From Chimonanthus salicifolius (taxonomy: Eukaryota > Streptophyta > Magnoliopsida > Laurales > Calycanthaceae): a stretch of DNA of 64,000 nt. The notes below the pieces were generated by a model. The model had not been told where the DNA came from. It saw nothing but the letters and a program-made list of their open reading frames with translations, and did no database searches. Of the stretch, positions 47,531 through 60,900 are shown piece after piece; positions within the stretch are counted from its first letter, which is position 1, and each line of letters opens with the position of its first letter. The stretch is from assembly GCA_013350335.1 (NCBI GenBank), contig CM023540.1:26763175-26827174 (forward strand). The letters are read 5' to 3'. The position numbers and the translations under genes were made by a program.

Positions 47531-49666
47531 TGCTTAGGAGACATTGATTCTCGTGACTTTTAGGGTAGGAGAGCTTAGGAAAGGATTCATGTTTGTTGGT
47601 TTGGTTGAGAGAGAATGACAGGGACATTACCTTTCTCTTCCATCCTAGGAGGTCTAGGACCCCTTCCCCCTACTACTACAACCATTACTGCAACAATTAG
47701 AAATTACATCATAATCTGCCAAACTTATGGCCCATACTATCTATACATGCGCCACTTCAAAGGGAGCTTATGTTTAATTAGATAAAAAACACATCAGATG
47801 AATGGCTCCTACTTAGGATAGACCATGGTACAATTATCTCCTTGAAAATCCCAATCTTGACTATGGAAGGACAAACGGGATGGCTAAAAGGAAATGAGAG
47901 AAAAGTAAAGAAAGAACACGACCAATTTTGAGTATGATGGTGTTGGAATTGAGCTTTCATCCAAAAAAACTAGTTTGATAGGTGGAGATATCCAGTTTTA
48001 TATAAGTCCTTATATTTTTTCCCTTTGAGCGATGTGAGACTCGTTCGTACCTCAACAATCCGGGAGATAGAATGTTGCCAAACATTCGATTCGCATAGGG
48101 GATCCCTGAGTCTACATGTTATGGCTTAGGAATCTGACTTTGATACCATTTGTTAAGAATAATATGCGGAAAATAACCAATAGAGCAATCCACAACACAT
48201 AAATCAATAAACACATCATAACTGAAAGATTTACATAGTTCGGCAAAATCTTGTATACGTCCACGGAGCGCGTATTTTATTCAGAGAGAAAAATAAGAAC
48301 ACTTATTACAAAGAGTCCACGTAGAATGTAGGACTAAATTATAATGGCATAAGATAAAAGGGTGTGAGTTTAGGCGTTCTGTTAAATGTAACAAGTCATT
48401 AATGATGGAGAGTGTTGAGATTCATTATCGTCTTGTGACATGCCTGATGGGGTGTAACCTAGAGATCTTGAGTATAGGTATTGAGTTGGATGAATTTTGT
48501 ATGAGGTAGAATATAGGATTTGATTTCATATGTTTCACTAGAATCTTTTGACTCGTGAAGTCTTTAACATAAGGTAACTTGATCATTCTCATACAACAAA
48601 GAAAGAATTAAAAAGTCAATATCCCACATTTACAATGTTCGCATGTATATAATGTGCCATACTATATTAAAAGCCTTGTGTTTATTTGAGTTGTGTTTAA
48701 ACATTGCCCAATTGTTAGGATATTATTTACTAGAATAAAATGTGATCAGGTTAGTATAAGAGACCTAACACCGCTGTGTATATAATTTAAGAAATTTTTG
48801 TTTACATCCAAAATTATATACATTTTAATATACTGTTGTTGTTTGAATTTTGAAATGAGCTATTTAATTGGTTCTCAACATTAGTAATCTTCTAACTATG
48901 ATATCCAAGAACAAGATAGAATATTGAAATAATCAAATTTTGGATCATACAAAAACTATGCTAGGATATTATATCCAAGAATTATATGTCGCATATACTG
49001 ACCATAGAACATCTCGTTCTAAAAATGTCAAATTTTAACCCACTAAATTTTATATTATATCCAAGAATTCTCACTAAATTTTGCTAAAACACTCTAAAAA
49101 AACACAAAAGAAGATCCCATATTTTTGTGTCTCAGGTGAGACCCTCTCCCTTTAAATAAATTTTAATTCTATAATGTTTGTATATTTACAAAAAAGAACC
49201 TTAAGAAATTAGAGATAAAAGGCCTAAAAAGGGTGGATATAAATAATGAGAGATAGAAAGACAGTCTCTCATTGAAAAAGTTGACCCACTTCTAGTCATG
49301 CATGTCAGTAGACTAGCCTTCTAACATTAACAACTTTATTTAAATACAGTTTTTTTTTTTTTTTTTCTACGATGGAATTGTGAAAGATTATCTGACAAAT
49401 GTGGCTACTAGGTTCACAGAGAAAATTGCATTAGCTAAATGATGTGTATTTGGGAACTTCTCATTTATATTGAAAACATCACACTAATGAGTACTTTAGA
49501 TGAAAAACTTGAAAATGATAAAAATAGATCAGAAAATGACTTGCAAAATTGAAATTATACAGTAAACTATGAAAGTCCTCTATACACTTAGATGAGTAAT
49601 TGGTTCTTCTATCTCCATTGCAACTCATTTGCATCTGTTAGCAAGTCTCAAGGCACCAGTGGACCT

Positions 49667-49928
49667 TTGGGTTATGAGGTTTATAAACACATGGGTTTCT
49701 TCTCCTTAATAGCCTGTTTTAAGGGTGGGTTCTACTCAAGCAAAGTATCATAGGGATGGGTCGGGTTCCTATCTATAGTCCTGCATAGAGGGGGAGAGTC
49801 AAGTGTGTCCAACCCTGGCGCTGAGGGGGAATGTTAACATGTCCCACATTGCCTGTGGACTTGGGATTTTGAAGTTTATAAATGCATGGGCACCCTTTCC
49901 TTATATGCTGAATTTTAAGGTTGAGTTT
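49667..49928 (+). mobile_element. LTR retroelement remnant with polypurine tract
   Basis: GAGGGGGAATGTTAACATGT (from about 49825) looks like a polypurine tract followed by an LTR start TGTTAACATG. A block TTTATAAAYRCATGGG occurs twice, near 49679 and 49877, each followed by a CTTTCC/CTTCTCCTTA stretch, suggesting parts of two LTRs. No coding sequence remains. Confidence 0.4.
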
Positions 49929-50137
49929 TGTAACGACTCGTCCCGCTAGCATGATATTGTCTGCTGTGAGCCTCACACATAGCCCGTACGGCTTTCAATT
50001 GGCGAGCCAATCCACTGTTGCTCTAAAAAAGGCCTCATGCTAGAAGAAGGAAGGCTACCACTTATATATTAGAGAATTTTCAATGCAACTAGCAACGTAA
50101 GACTTTTTTCTCCATAGACATGGAGTATTACAAGTTC
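49924..50137 (+). mobile_element. solo LTR-like element, same family as 14807-15076
   Basis: The body (49929-50132, 204 bp) runs TGTAACGACTCGTCC ... GGAGTATTACA. It is flanked by AGTTT (49924-49928) and AGTTC (50133-50137), five bases with one mismatch. The internal ATATTGTCTGC and both ends match the element inserted in the LINE near 15 kb. Confidence 0.65.
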
Positions 50138-52349
50138 TACCTTGTATTTTAACAACAACGAGTGCAAAGTAGTTCACTTGAAGGATAATATAATCTCAAA
50201 AGATATGATTATAGTGACAAAGAAGATTGATGAAGATTAATAGGAAAGACGAACACAAGAAATAAGAATGGATGGGCAAGTACCCTTGCTCTGTGGCAGT
50301 AAAGCATGTACGAGTGAATGCAAAAGGCAGCCTTGTTGTTATAGGCAATAAATGGAAGTCATCACTCACAACATGCTGCCTCATTTGTAACTTGAGAAGG
50401 GCATCCTAGGGTTTTTGCTACAAGTCTATGGTAAAGTCCACAAAGCCGTACCCTAGCCTTAGAGTGGATGCATGGAACTGTTACTATCAGCTTTCTCTTA
50501 GGATCTTAGCCGGGACAGAAACTTTGATGTTGCAACATATTTCCTAGTGGATCCAACAGTCCCAAGAGTATCAAACTGACAACCACAGCCATCCTTGTCC
50601 TCTACCTCCTTCCCATTCCACCCAACAGAACCAACCCGAACCATATTAGGCCGGCCGGTCCGGTTTAATTTTGGAGTTAAAAAGAAGAAACATTTATTTA
50701 TACACCATGGCTCAATACAATTTTTAGTTTACCCAGATATTATCAGAAGAGAGAAACAATTAAATGACTCTTTCTAAAATTCAATTTTCTTATATGAAAC
50801 ATATTTTTATGCCACCAACATGTGATATTGTATTGCAGTTCAACGAGTTGAAATCATTTTGGACCGAACCATACATGTTGCTGGTTCAAGTGTTCAACCA
50901 TATTAAGGGCTCGTGATTTAATTCCATAAATATGTATATCATTTCATTAACTTAGAAAATTACACAAACATCCTACAAACTATATAATCACATTAAGACA
51001 TGTTCATTGAATTCCATTAGCACTGAACATTATTTCATTAAATTATTTTCATAAAAATCCCTAATTCGAGATTATATTAGAGTCAACATTAAAAAAAATG
51101 ATGACAATAATTTAAAATGGTCAAATTTTAATGGAAAAGTATTTGTAATTAATAAATATCTTTCACACTTGAAGAACTTGCTTTTAAATCTGCTTAAAAT
51201 CATATCTAATGCAAAATTCAATTCGAAAACTGACTAAAATAAATTGTAATTACAGATATTGTACGATTGATACACAACATATCAACCGATGTATATTAAT
51301 AGCATCCATGCCCATACTTATACCATTGGTCGAGAGTAATGACCTAGTTACAGACCTTTACACCATGTTATGTTATGAGTGTGAAGGATTCAACTAATGA
51401 ACTTTAGAATTTAAAGGTCCTATTTTTTAAGTGTAGATATGCATAACATGATTTGAATCACCCACCAATTTTTAGGTGAAGAGTGGAACAATTGCATAAA
51501 ACTATTGCAGATGATTGATGTCACCAGGGAAAAAAATACCAAACGAGGATGAAAACAAAGATAGAAATTTACCTGGTCCAACATGTCCACAGGCAGCAAA
51601 CATTTCCTCTTTACTACAGTAAAACATAAGATCCACTAGAGTTCAAATGTCCACAACATAGCTGTGCAGCTTTTCTTCCATTATAGAGAAGCAAGATATA
51701 CCAGATAGTTCAAAGTGTGTTTAGATTGAGTGAGGTTTTTAGGTAATTCTCTTGTATAGAGGATTCACCTTGGTGGGGGCCAACTAGTAAAAGCAATATT
51801 AATGTTAAGAATAAAGCAATATTAAGTAAATTGGATGGTTGATAATATATTCAGGGCTTTCTTTTTACATAACAATATGAAAAATTAAAGAGAACCCCAT
51901 AGGCAAGGGGGAGTTTTGGTTTTCGTTGATATTTTTTTTTTGGATAACGAAGGTATTCTTGAGGTATTGATCCAACAAGACTAATTCTCGAGGCTCGCAC
52001 CACCATTGTCCACATAGCGACAATTTAAACTTGGAAGCTATGAAAGGTTTTCAAGATCATTTTAAGGTAAAGACCTCATGCAAAGGTAAACAATTTCTAT
52101 CAGACTTGAGATTTATCATAGGATTATAATTCTTAAAAAAATTCTTCCTTGTGCATCTTTAATCTTCATTGTTCAATGGCTATTCTTTTCGGGAAAAAAG
52201 ATTTTTCATTGAAAGGCTCTCAATCTTGAAGTTGTAGTCTTAATATAGTGCAGTGTTATTGTATGTCAGTTTCACCTGGCTAAGAAACACCACATGCTGA
52301 TTAGAATATTTTTGCCTTCACAGATAAGTTTAGGATAGTTAGCCGGCCT

Positions 52350-52560
52350 TTTTTTTTTTTTTTAACATGGGTATCATCCACTCTACATTGGAGGTGGGAC
52401 TAATCCTACGAGCCATGTGTAAGCCTCTCAATCTATATACACTGATTTAGTCAATGAAGAGTAACCTCATGAAGAGTGACCTGGAAGGATTAAGCTTAAA
52501 TCTAATTCAGGACCTACTTTCTCCCTCAAATATAGACGATGTGGCAGCACCTTTCAGCAA
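52350..52560 (-). mobile_element. decayed SINE copy, JAGGED-intron family
   Basis: Minus strand: GATTGAGAGGCTTACACATG matches GATAGAGAGGTTTGCACATG of the 45676 element, and the element ends in a poly-A tail (poly-T on + at 52349-52365). The B-box is weak and no target duplication was found. Confidence 0.5.
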
Positions 52561-54326
52561 CTTCAAAACATTGATACCAAAAATTAACAAGTAAATTTGA
52601 TCGGATGTGAACTAAATCAAACCTTGTTGTTTCATAGAGGTGGAACTTTTGAAGTTGGGAATGTATTTATTTCTTTAACATTTTTCTTAGTTTGTATTAT
52701 CAAAGTCAATACAAATTATACGTAGGTTCTTCCTCCTCTCTCTAAGTATGTAAATGGTCGGGCTTAGATCAGATATAAGTAATATCTGTATCTACATCTA
52801 GTTAGTATTTTCGTTAACAAATGGAAAATAAAATTTATTAGTCAACTTCCAATACAAAAAATAACTCAAATTCTATAAAACATTCAGTTAATAAAAATTA
52901 GAAGGAAAAATCTAAACTAATTCTAAAGAACTATTGTATGAAGTAACTATCTTGAACAAAGATCAAGAAAACCATTAATTAATTTTCATTCCATATCCAA
53001 GGCACTTATTTATACACATAATAGAGTTTTAAAAAATTAATAAAGAAACCAGCACTAGACCATAACATGATTCACCCTCCAAATTGGTGAGATTTACTCC
53101 AACTTGAACCTTCAATGATCAATTGCCATGTGGCTATTACATCATTATGACATCATCATTGTATCATAAAAAAAGAAAAATAAATAAGTGGTGACACCAC
53201 TGTTCTCAGCCAATTTTGATTTGTTTGCCTCTCAAGAAAAGTGAGAGAAAATCTTATAAAGTAGGTGCAATCCTGTCACCCTTACTATCTTTTAAAATAT
53301 AGACCACATAATTAAACTTTTTTAACTAATTACATAAAAATAAAGACTTGAACCATACACCAACACATTAAGCCTCCTATTTAACATATCTAGGCCCCAA
53401 AAACTCCTTAAAGGGCCTCTTTTTGTAGTAAAACATTCAACATAAAATTTCATGATTTGTTTGATAATCTGATCTTCAATATGCCCTACATCATAGAGGG
53501 ACTAATGTACTTTTACACCATCTATAAGATATCTTATTCGATGTTAGAATTTTGTTGAATAATTGGGTCTAATTTCACATTCACACCTCAATAAGAATAT
53601 CATAAGGTCTTAGTGGTTGATGCTTACATCTTTTTGAAGGTGACTTGTACTTTTCTTTTCTTTTGTCTCATTAGTTTATAAATTCCTTTTTCTCCTTCCT
53701 TAATTTCTAATTATACATATAAATCATCATAAGATCTTTTTTTTATAGATTTGAGTTAGCAACTATTGGCACTATCTTATAACTTCCCAATTTTTTAATT
53801 TCTTTGTTTTCTACCATTTCTTGAATTGGATTTTCTTCTAAACCATTGTCTTTGCGCATTTGTATTTCACCATCGTGTATCTTCATGCATATACATTCTA
53901 TTTCCTTTTATTTCTCATAAATTTTCTTTTAATTGGAAGTGACCAATTTGTGGAAGATGGAATTGAAAGATTGCTTTGAAAGAAAAAAGACGAAAGAATG
54001 TGACATAAGATGATTCGGGGCATTGGATATATTCACAAAGAAAACGAAAGTTCAGGGAATTGAAAGACGATCGAAACTATTAAATACTTGGATGGGAGTA
54101 GTGAGAAATGGTAATATGGAAAGAAATGACAAAGGAATATGGCTTTAGGTAAGATTGAGTGGAAAAATCAAAGCTATAAACACTTGATTAAAACATTTAC
54201 CCAAAGTTTGTTAAGATTTCTCTTATCAAGCCTAGATATATTGTTTTCAGGTATGAATGTCATTCTTCTCCAATTTTGTGAATTGTTTTTTTTTTTCCTT
54301 TTTATAAATTGATTATCAATTTGGTA

Positions 54327-54348
54327 TATATATATATATATATATATT
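54327..54348. repeat. (AT)n microsatellite
   Basis: Eleven AT units in AT-rich spacer. Confidence 0.8.
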
Positions 54349-54958
54349 ATGTTTTCATATTGATATTAAGAGTTTTAGTTGAGCAGTACATGATTAGACT
54401 CATTGATTAATTACTTCAATTTCAAAATAAATCAATATATGATCTTTTTCTACGTGCAGAGGATGTACATAACGACTAACTGATATAGTCAAACCTAAGG
54501 CCATAGAATGTGCAATTGAAAGGAATTCCCTAGAACTGTCAAAAGAAATTACCTTTGACATCCAACCCATAACCATTACTCACGTGAAATGTTAGAGAGA
54601 AATTAATATTAAACAAAAACTTGGATAAATTTACACTTGACAATTAATCAGAGACATTCAAAAGAAAAGTGACATCTACATATAAACCTAATCCAATGCC
54701 CTGTTCTGTTGTCGTATGCAAGGAATGCTAATAGGTTCCCTTACTGTCTCCCCATAACAACTCATAGTAGAGCAAGGGACGTGGAAATGACATTTCAAGA
54801 GGAAGAATTTCATTGCCATTTTTATGGGCTCCTAACTTCCTATTACAATTCTTCTATAATGAATAATCACAAGACTGAAAACCAGTCATGTTTATATATT
54901 GAATAATGATAACAACAGAGAATGAAATTAATAGGTTTGGACATCCAGCAAGAGATCA

Positions 54959-57900
54959 TCAAGCACACATTTTCTTGCTCAGGGTAGCTGAATGTCCACT
55001 GATTTCCTGATCAAGCACGTTTATCTTGTTGAGCAGCAATTTCTTCTCCCTCTCGAGCTGCAACATGTATTCCATTTGCAAATCTTCAGCACTATCCATT
55101 TCACTCAAATCCACCAATAGTTCATCGAGATCCCCATCTTCAACATGATTCCGGAACTTCCCTATGAGTTGCTTGATCTGCTCATTCACATTTTTTAAGA
55201 AAATTATCAGACAAGAAGGTTCAAAATCCTTTTGTACGAATGCTTACAACTGAGCCTGCACACAAGCAAACCTAGTTCTATATGCTCAGGAGACGAAAAG
55301 AGTAGGAACATAAATGCTTCTTCTAGAAAGGAAGTAGGACTGGATGCAGAGTCCCAATGCATGTTCATTACATTACAGGTTCATTGGCTGGATGAACATG
55401 ATTTCCCTTTCTTCAGCATGTTGACAGGCGAACCATGCAGTGGAATGGAATGCACCAGAAAATTGGTTTTGACTTTGGTTCCAAGCAGTGAGTTTGAATT
55501 ACAATCAACGTCACAACCCATTCCCCCCCTCCCCGCCCCCCAACCACCATCACCCTCCATTCTTCACCCCAAGAGAAGGGTGGGCAGAGTGAAAAACAGA
55601 AACAACATTAGGTTTGCTGCACATTTTTACCATTAGACATGAAATGATAGTGTGTGTTGTTGAAAATGACTATAGAGGATCCTTTTTCCATCCAAAATTA
55701 TGGTGTTAGAGGTTCCTTTAATATGGGAAAGTAACCCCAAGTGCTTTTCATGACACAAATTCACCATTTAGAAAAGCCCATGTTTTTTAAAGTTCAGCAA
55801 CAATCACATAGGAATTACTGATCATTATCATAGCAATTTATCCCATCTATCTAGGATTAGCACCATAGTTTACACCCAAAACTCAAGACTCAATTCGAAA
55901 TCATTTCAAGTAACTCAGGTGAGCTTTTGGACTCATTAAAAAACTTGATAAAAGTTGTTGACCTGCTTCACTCGAAACCCTATCAAGACGAGTCTAACTC
56001 AAATGCCTCATCCAAGTTTTTTTTGAGGTTTTAATCTATGGTTGGCACTTATATTTGGATTTGTTGTATTGTATTCCATGAGCCCATTGTCTATATGATA
56101 CCCAGATCATCGAATCTATAGGACAGAACTTTGATGGTTGTAACAATGACCACTCACTTTCACCCATTTATTTTCACCGCCAAGGTCCACGAAAAAACAT
56201 AAAACAGTGCAAAGCATGTGATCATATCTTACCTGGGAAGAACATGTATGTGCTTTACTGTATGGAGAAAAATCAGAATCAAGACTAGGTTTTTTCTCTA
56301 GATCTGGAGCTTTTCTTGTTATCTGTATGTGGATCTCTCCATTTTTCACTCCTTGGAGAGGTATCCACTTATCGGCCATCTGGTTTGGAGGTAATCTTTC
56401 ATATTCAACCACACAGTCACCAATGCTAGATGTAGGGAGCACAGCATTGTGATCCTTCACATGCAACACTAAGGGATAGCCATGGTCAGGGAACTCTAGT
56501 GTTTGATTCCACTGGGGACTTAGTGTTTTATAAACAACCTGCATGACATGGAAACAAATATGGAATTATTTCACTAGAGAGAATAGAAGAAATAATAAAT
56601 AAATTTCGATTGATATTCGAAAATTGAAATAGTTTAAAAACCAGTTAGTAGAAACAAATATCATAGAAATATACTACAAAAATAGCACAATTTGTTGTTT
56701 AAATGGCACTGATGGATAAATTGAAGCTATGTTTATATATGTCACCACTTGATAGGTATGACACAAGTTAAATGTGTCAAATTTTAAAAGTTCACAATTA
56801 CACATGTATGCCTGCACACATACACAGATCGAAATGCATGGAGTTTTTTCCATCAATATGCAAAAGAGCTGGTTACATTTATATATTATTCATACTCTAG
56901 CTAACCTTAGTTCTTTTCTTTATGTTTCCATAGTGTACTCTGACATATGGATCACTTGTGCCCCTCAAATCCGCAGCTACCAGGTCTCTCGCTTCAATCA
57001 AAACAAGTTCAATCCAACCATTCCCCATCAGTCCGTTCTGCATATGGGTAAAACTATTTGACAGTAAGTTTATAGAAAGCAACTCATTGAAATGAAAAAA
57101 ATGAATTATAATAGAAAGAGAAATGAAGCAAGGGTTCTATGCATGATAACAATTAACCACTTAAAAAATAATGTTGCTTACAAAATACTAAAATATAAGG
57201 AATGTATTTGCCCTGAGACTCGAGAAATCCAAATTATCTGAGGCACATGAATGACAGCTTGTTGAGTCCATATCTTGTAATGCAAATTGATGAATTCAAG
57301 AACCTCGCCTTGGATGTAGGATGCCCCAAAAGATATTTCAGATCAAAAGATTCTAGCCCTTCAATTGTTTGTCCATTCTATGTGGATAGTTTCATTTCTT
57401 CTTTAACTGCTTATATGAAGGCCAAGTCTTTAGGGTTAGGATCTTCAAATCTCTGCCATATTTGAGACAGTCAACATCCATGGTGGGCACCATTGGTCAA
57501 AGGTCCCAATCACTAATATGGGTTGCTCAATACTGGTATACAATATTTGCACCTCAGCAAACTGCAGATATGTTTTTTTGAAATGGAATTTTTTTTGAAA
57601 TAACTGCAGATATGTTGAGATGCGAGGTCCTGTAATTCCACAAATATTTTTTCAAACCAAGTAATACATGGAACTTTCCTTCAGTATCGTTATTTAGTCA
57701 TGTACATAATTGAGTTCATTGCATTCAAAACATACCTTTGCTCCTTCACCATCATCAACTTTCACGGATTCTATTTGAAGCCTCACCTCTCCAGTATTCA
57801 CTTTTTCAAGAGGGACCCAAAAATCCCTCACTGAACCTTCTGCTAGTCCCTCCAAATTCACTCGAGCACTTCCAATGTTGTCATCTCCAAAAATGTCAGC

Positions 57901-60900
57901 ACTATAGCATTTGATCCTGAGATACTCACCATCCCCTATCTCATCAAACTCAAATTTCTGCTTCCATGAGGGATTTGAATCATGAGCAGTCTTTGTCCTT
58001 TGAAGACTCTGTCATAAAAGATATCCACAAATCATATACTAGACTTATAAAAGCATAAGAATAAATCACTCTTCTTAAACATTGCTGAGCCAATCTATAC
58101 ACATGGGAGCCCACTCTTTGGTGATCCAACCATTCATATGGTGTGCCCCATGGTGAATAGAAGGTGTCAAATCATCATCATGTGATATTGACCATTTGAA
58201 GTAGGCTCTTGTTAAATGTAGACTATTGGTTGCAATCGTCCATTTTAATCTGATACCAAGGATCATCTGATATAACTAACATTTGAAGTATGAACCATCC
58301 ATGGTGGGGCCAAAAAAAATATCAATATCTTACACTATGGGAGAAGAGGCCCAACCTATACAATTGCTGAATGAAACAAAAGAAGCTGGTTTATGCAACA
58401 ATGAAAATATAGTCATATTTGAGTTATTATACAAACAAGAAAAGCTTTCAGTTTGAAAGAAATATCCGTTACCCTATGAAAACCAATTTCAATGCTTCAA
58501 CAGATACATGTAGATGTCATTCCTGCACCATATTAATGTTGTATCCTTGACATATCCAGGTGTCATCCATTATATTACCTCTTTGTGGTTTCTTGCTCAC
58601 ATATTAATTTAGGCAAAGGAGAATCGGCAAGAAAAAGTAAAAAGCTAGGCAAAAAATGAAGTTTAAAGGTTGTGGAGAAGCACCGACCTTTCCATACTGC
58701 AGTTTCACATAAGGGTCACTCTTTCCAGACCTCTCTCTCCCTATTAAGTTCCTTCCTTCCACTACAGTTATCCTGAGTTTCCTGCCTGTTCTCGACTGGA
58801 AGTTGGCAGAACCATATAGAGATTGCTGAGAACTAATCCGGGCTGAATTGTTCAAGGTATTTAATCCTTCAGAGAACTGCCATTCTCTCAATACAAGCTT
58901 GACAGTCAACTACAGAACACAAATATGAAATGAAGTTACATTGCTGCTTCCACCGGTATTGATCATCTAAAAAATCTCAAAATATTACAGAAATAATGCA
59001 ATATGGTTATTGATTTCTAAAATAATATTATTTTATTGCCAGAGCTTCCAAATACAAAATTTAACATGAAAGCTCAAACTAGGTTGAGTCTTCAAAATAA
59101 AAGCTTGCATTTAACCATAAATAAAAGATTTTTTTTGAATGGTTAATATATTAATAAAAAAGAAAGGCACCCAATAATTAATCTAAAGAACCTCAATCAC
59201 CACCCACCAATGGGGAAGTCCAAAGCACCCAATAAAAATAGAAGGAAAAAGGTCCCTTTTCAATACAAATAATTATGACAAACTAAGAAAATTAGAATGA
59301 AAAATAGGAATTCATGAGAAACTGCAACTTCGACCTTGTTGAATATGGAAAAAAAATTACACTAAGGGAAAATACTTTCAAGTTTTGAAGAAAGTTACAA
59401 AGAAATGATTTCTTTTCACCCTACATTTAATTATATACGTGAGATAACATCACTGAGACAAAAGTAACTACATAATTACATCAGTATAATAAGCTACTAA
59501 GGTGGCCTGTACTGATTTGACTAATCCTTATCAACTTTAGAATACAAATCTTGTTAAATCAAGTTTTCACAAGCTTGATCCTGTCAACCTACCTATTAAC
59601 TCGAAAAGTTCTCAAGTTCAGTTACTGCTTTAGAGGCAGCATCCAATGGATCAGCTCTTATCACATACTCCACCTCTCAATTAAATTTTTGTGCGACTTC
59701 TCATAGATTCCAAAGGTCTCTGTTAACCTCTAAAGAAGAAAATAGTAGAATGGCACATATTATAGCGATACAAGCATATTTTGCTCCTTTGAAAAGAAAT
59801 AGTAATAAGTTTTTGCTTGATAGAGGAATTTGATAGGTGGATCCAATCTATTTATCTAGGCCATTCATTTTGGGTGCCACATTATGTATGAATTCTTCTG
59901 TAGAAAAGAAAAAGGGGGAAAAAGAAAGAAAGAAATCCAGGTGAAAATCCAAAGCATATGACTACAGGCCTGAATATGGACATGGTAGCTGATGTCCACA
60001 TTCAATGGGATATAGATCCAACTATCACATGGATAGGATTTTTCTATTGGAGGAGAAACCAAATTAATGGTGGATCACCAAAAGGTACGTCCACCTACTT
60101 CTTTTTTGAACAAAACAAAAGACCTTTTTGTCGCTTGAATGAACAATGTCAATTTTTCATAAGTAAATGGCCACAAGGAAACTGACATAAAAGACTACCT
60201 CTCCTGCATTAATCCCTTCAAATGGAACAACCATTTCAACTTCCTTTCCACAATGCTCAGCTTGTTTAGCTCGAACTCTAGAATTAGGTCCAATAGCCCA
60301 AAATATTGTAGAATCATCAGCAACATAAGTCATCTGTTCAGCAACAAAGTTCAAGTTATATGGTGTTTAGATGAAATTTACGAAGTAAAATTTTAAAACA
60401 TGTGCCCCTCAGCAGCATATCATTTAATGTGTTTGATGTATTCCCAAATGCAAGTGGTTTAAAAATTATGGTAGAAGAAAGAATCTCTTTGCATTTTGAG
60501 GAAACATGAAGTTAAAATAACCAAAATAATAGGACACTCTTTCCCTGCAATTTATGCCCAAAATCAACATGGTGCATGGACATAATGCTTTGTGGAGAAG
60601 TTCAAAAAACAGTTTCCCATTAAAACTGCTTCCAATTTCTATGCTGCCTCATAATGCAAAATGTATAGGGTAACCTCTCATTCTGGTAAACCATCGCAAT
60701 TTATTGTGATTTAAGGAAGTGAAAGATTTCCTCAGATTTTCTACCTACAATCCACAGTATCATCAAATAAAGTATGAAGCTAATAGTTTATTTTAACTGT
60801 ACCTTTATTTCACAGCTGGTTAAGTAGTCATATTTCACAATTGTAGGGCTCCTTTCATAAAGATGGAACCTGAGAATTCCTGAATTTTCATGCAATATCA

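Larger units (their letters stand above)
47294..54958. other. spacer with LTR-like and SINE remnants
   Basis: No protein gene recognised. Apart from the elements listed separately, 47985-48310 contains phrases frequent at the ends of plant retroelements (GATGTGAGACTCGTTCGTAC, TTTGATACCATTTGTTAAGA and CGTCCACGGAGCGC), so it is probably an old retroelement piece. The remainder is AT-rich. Confidence 0.45.
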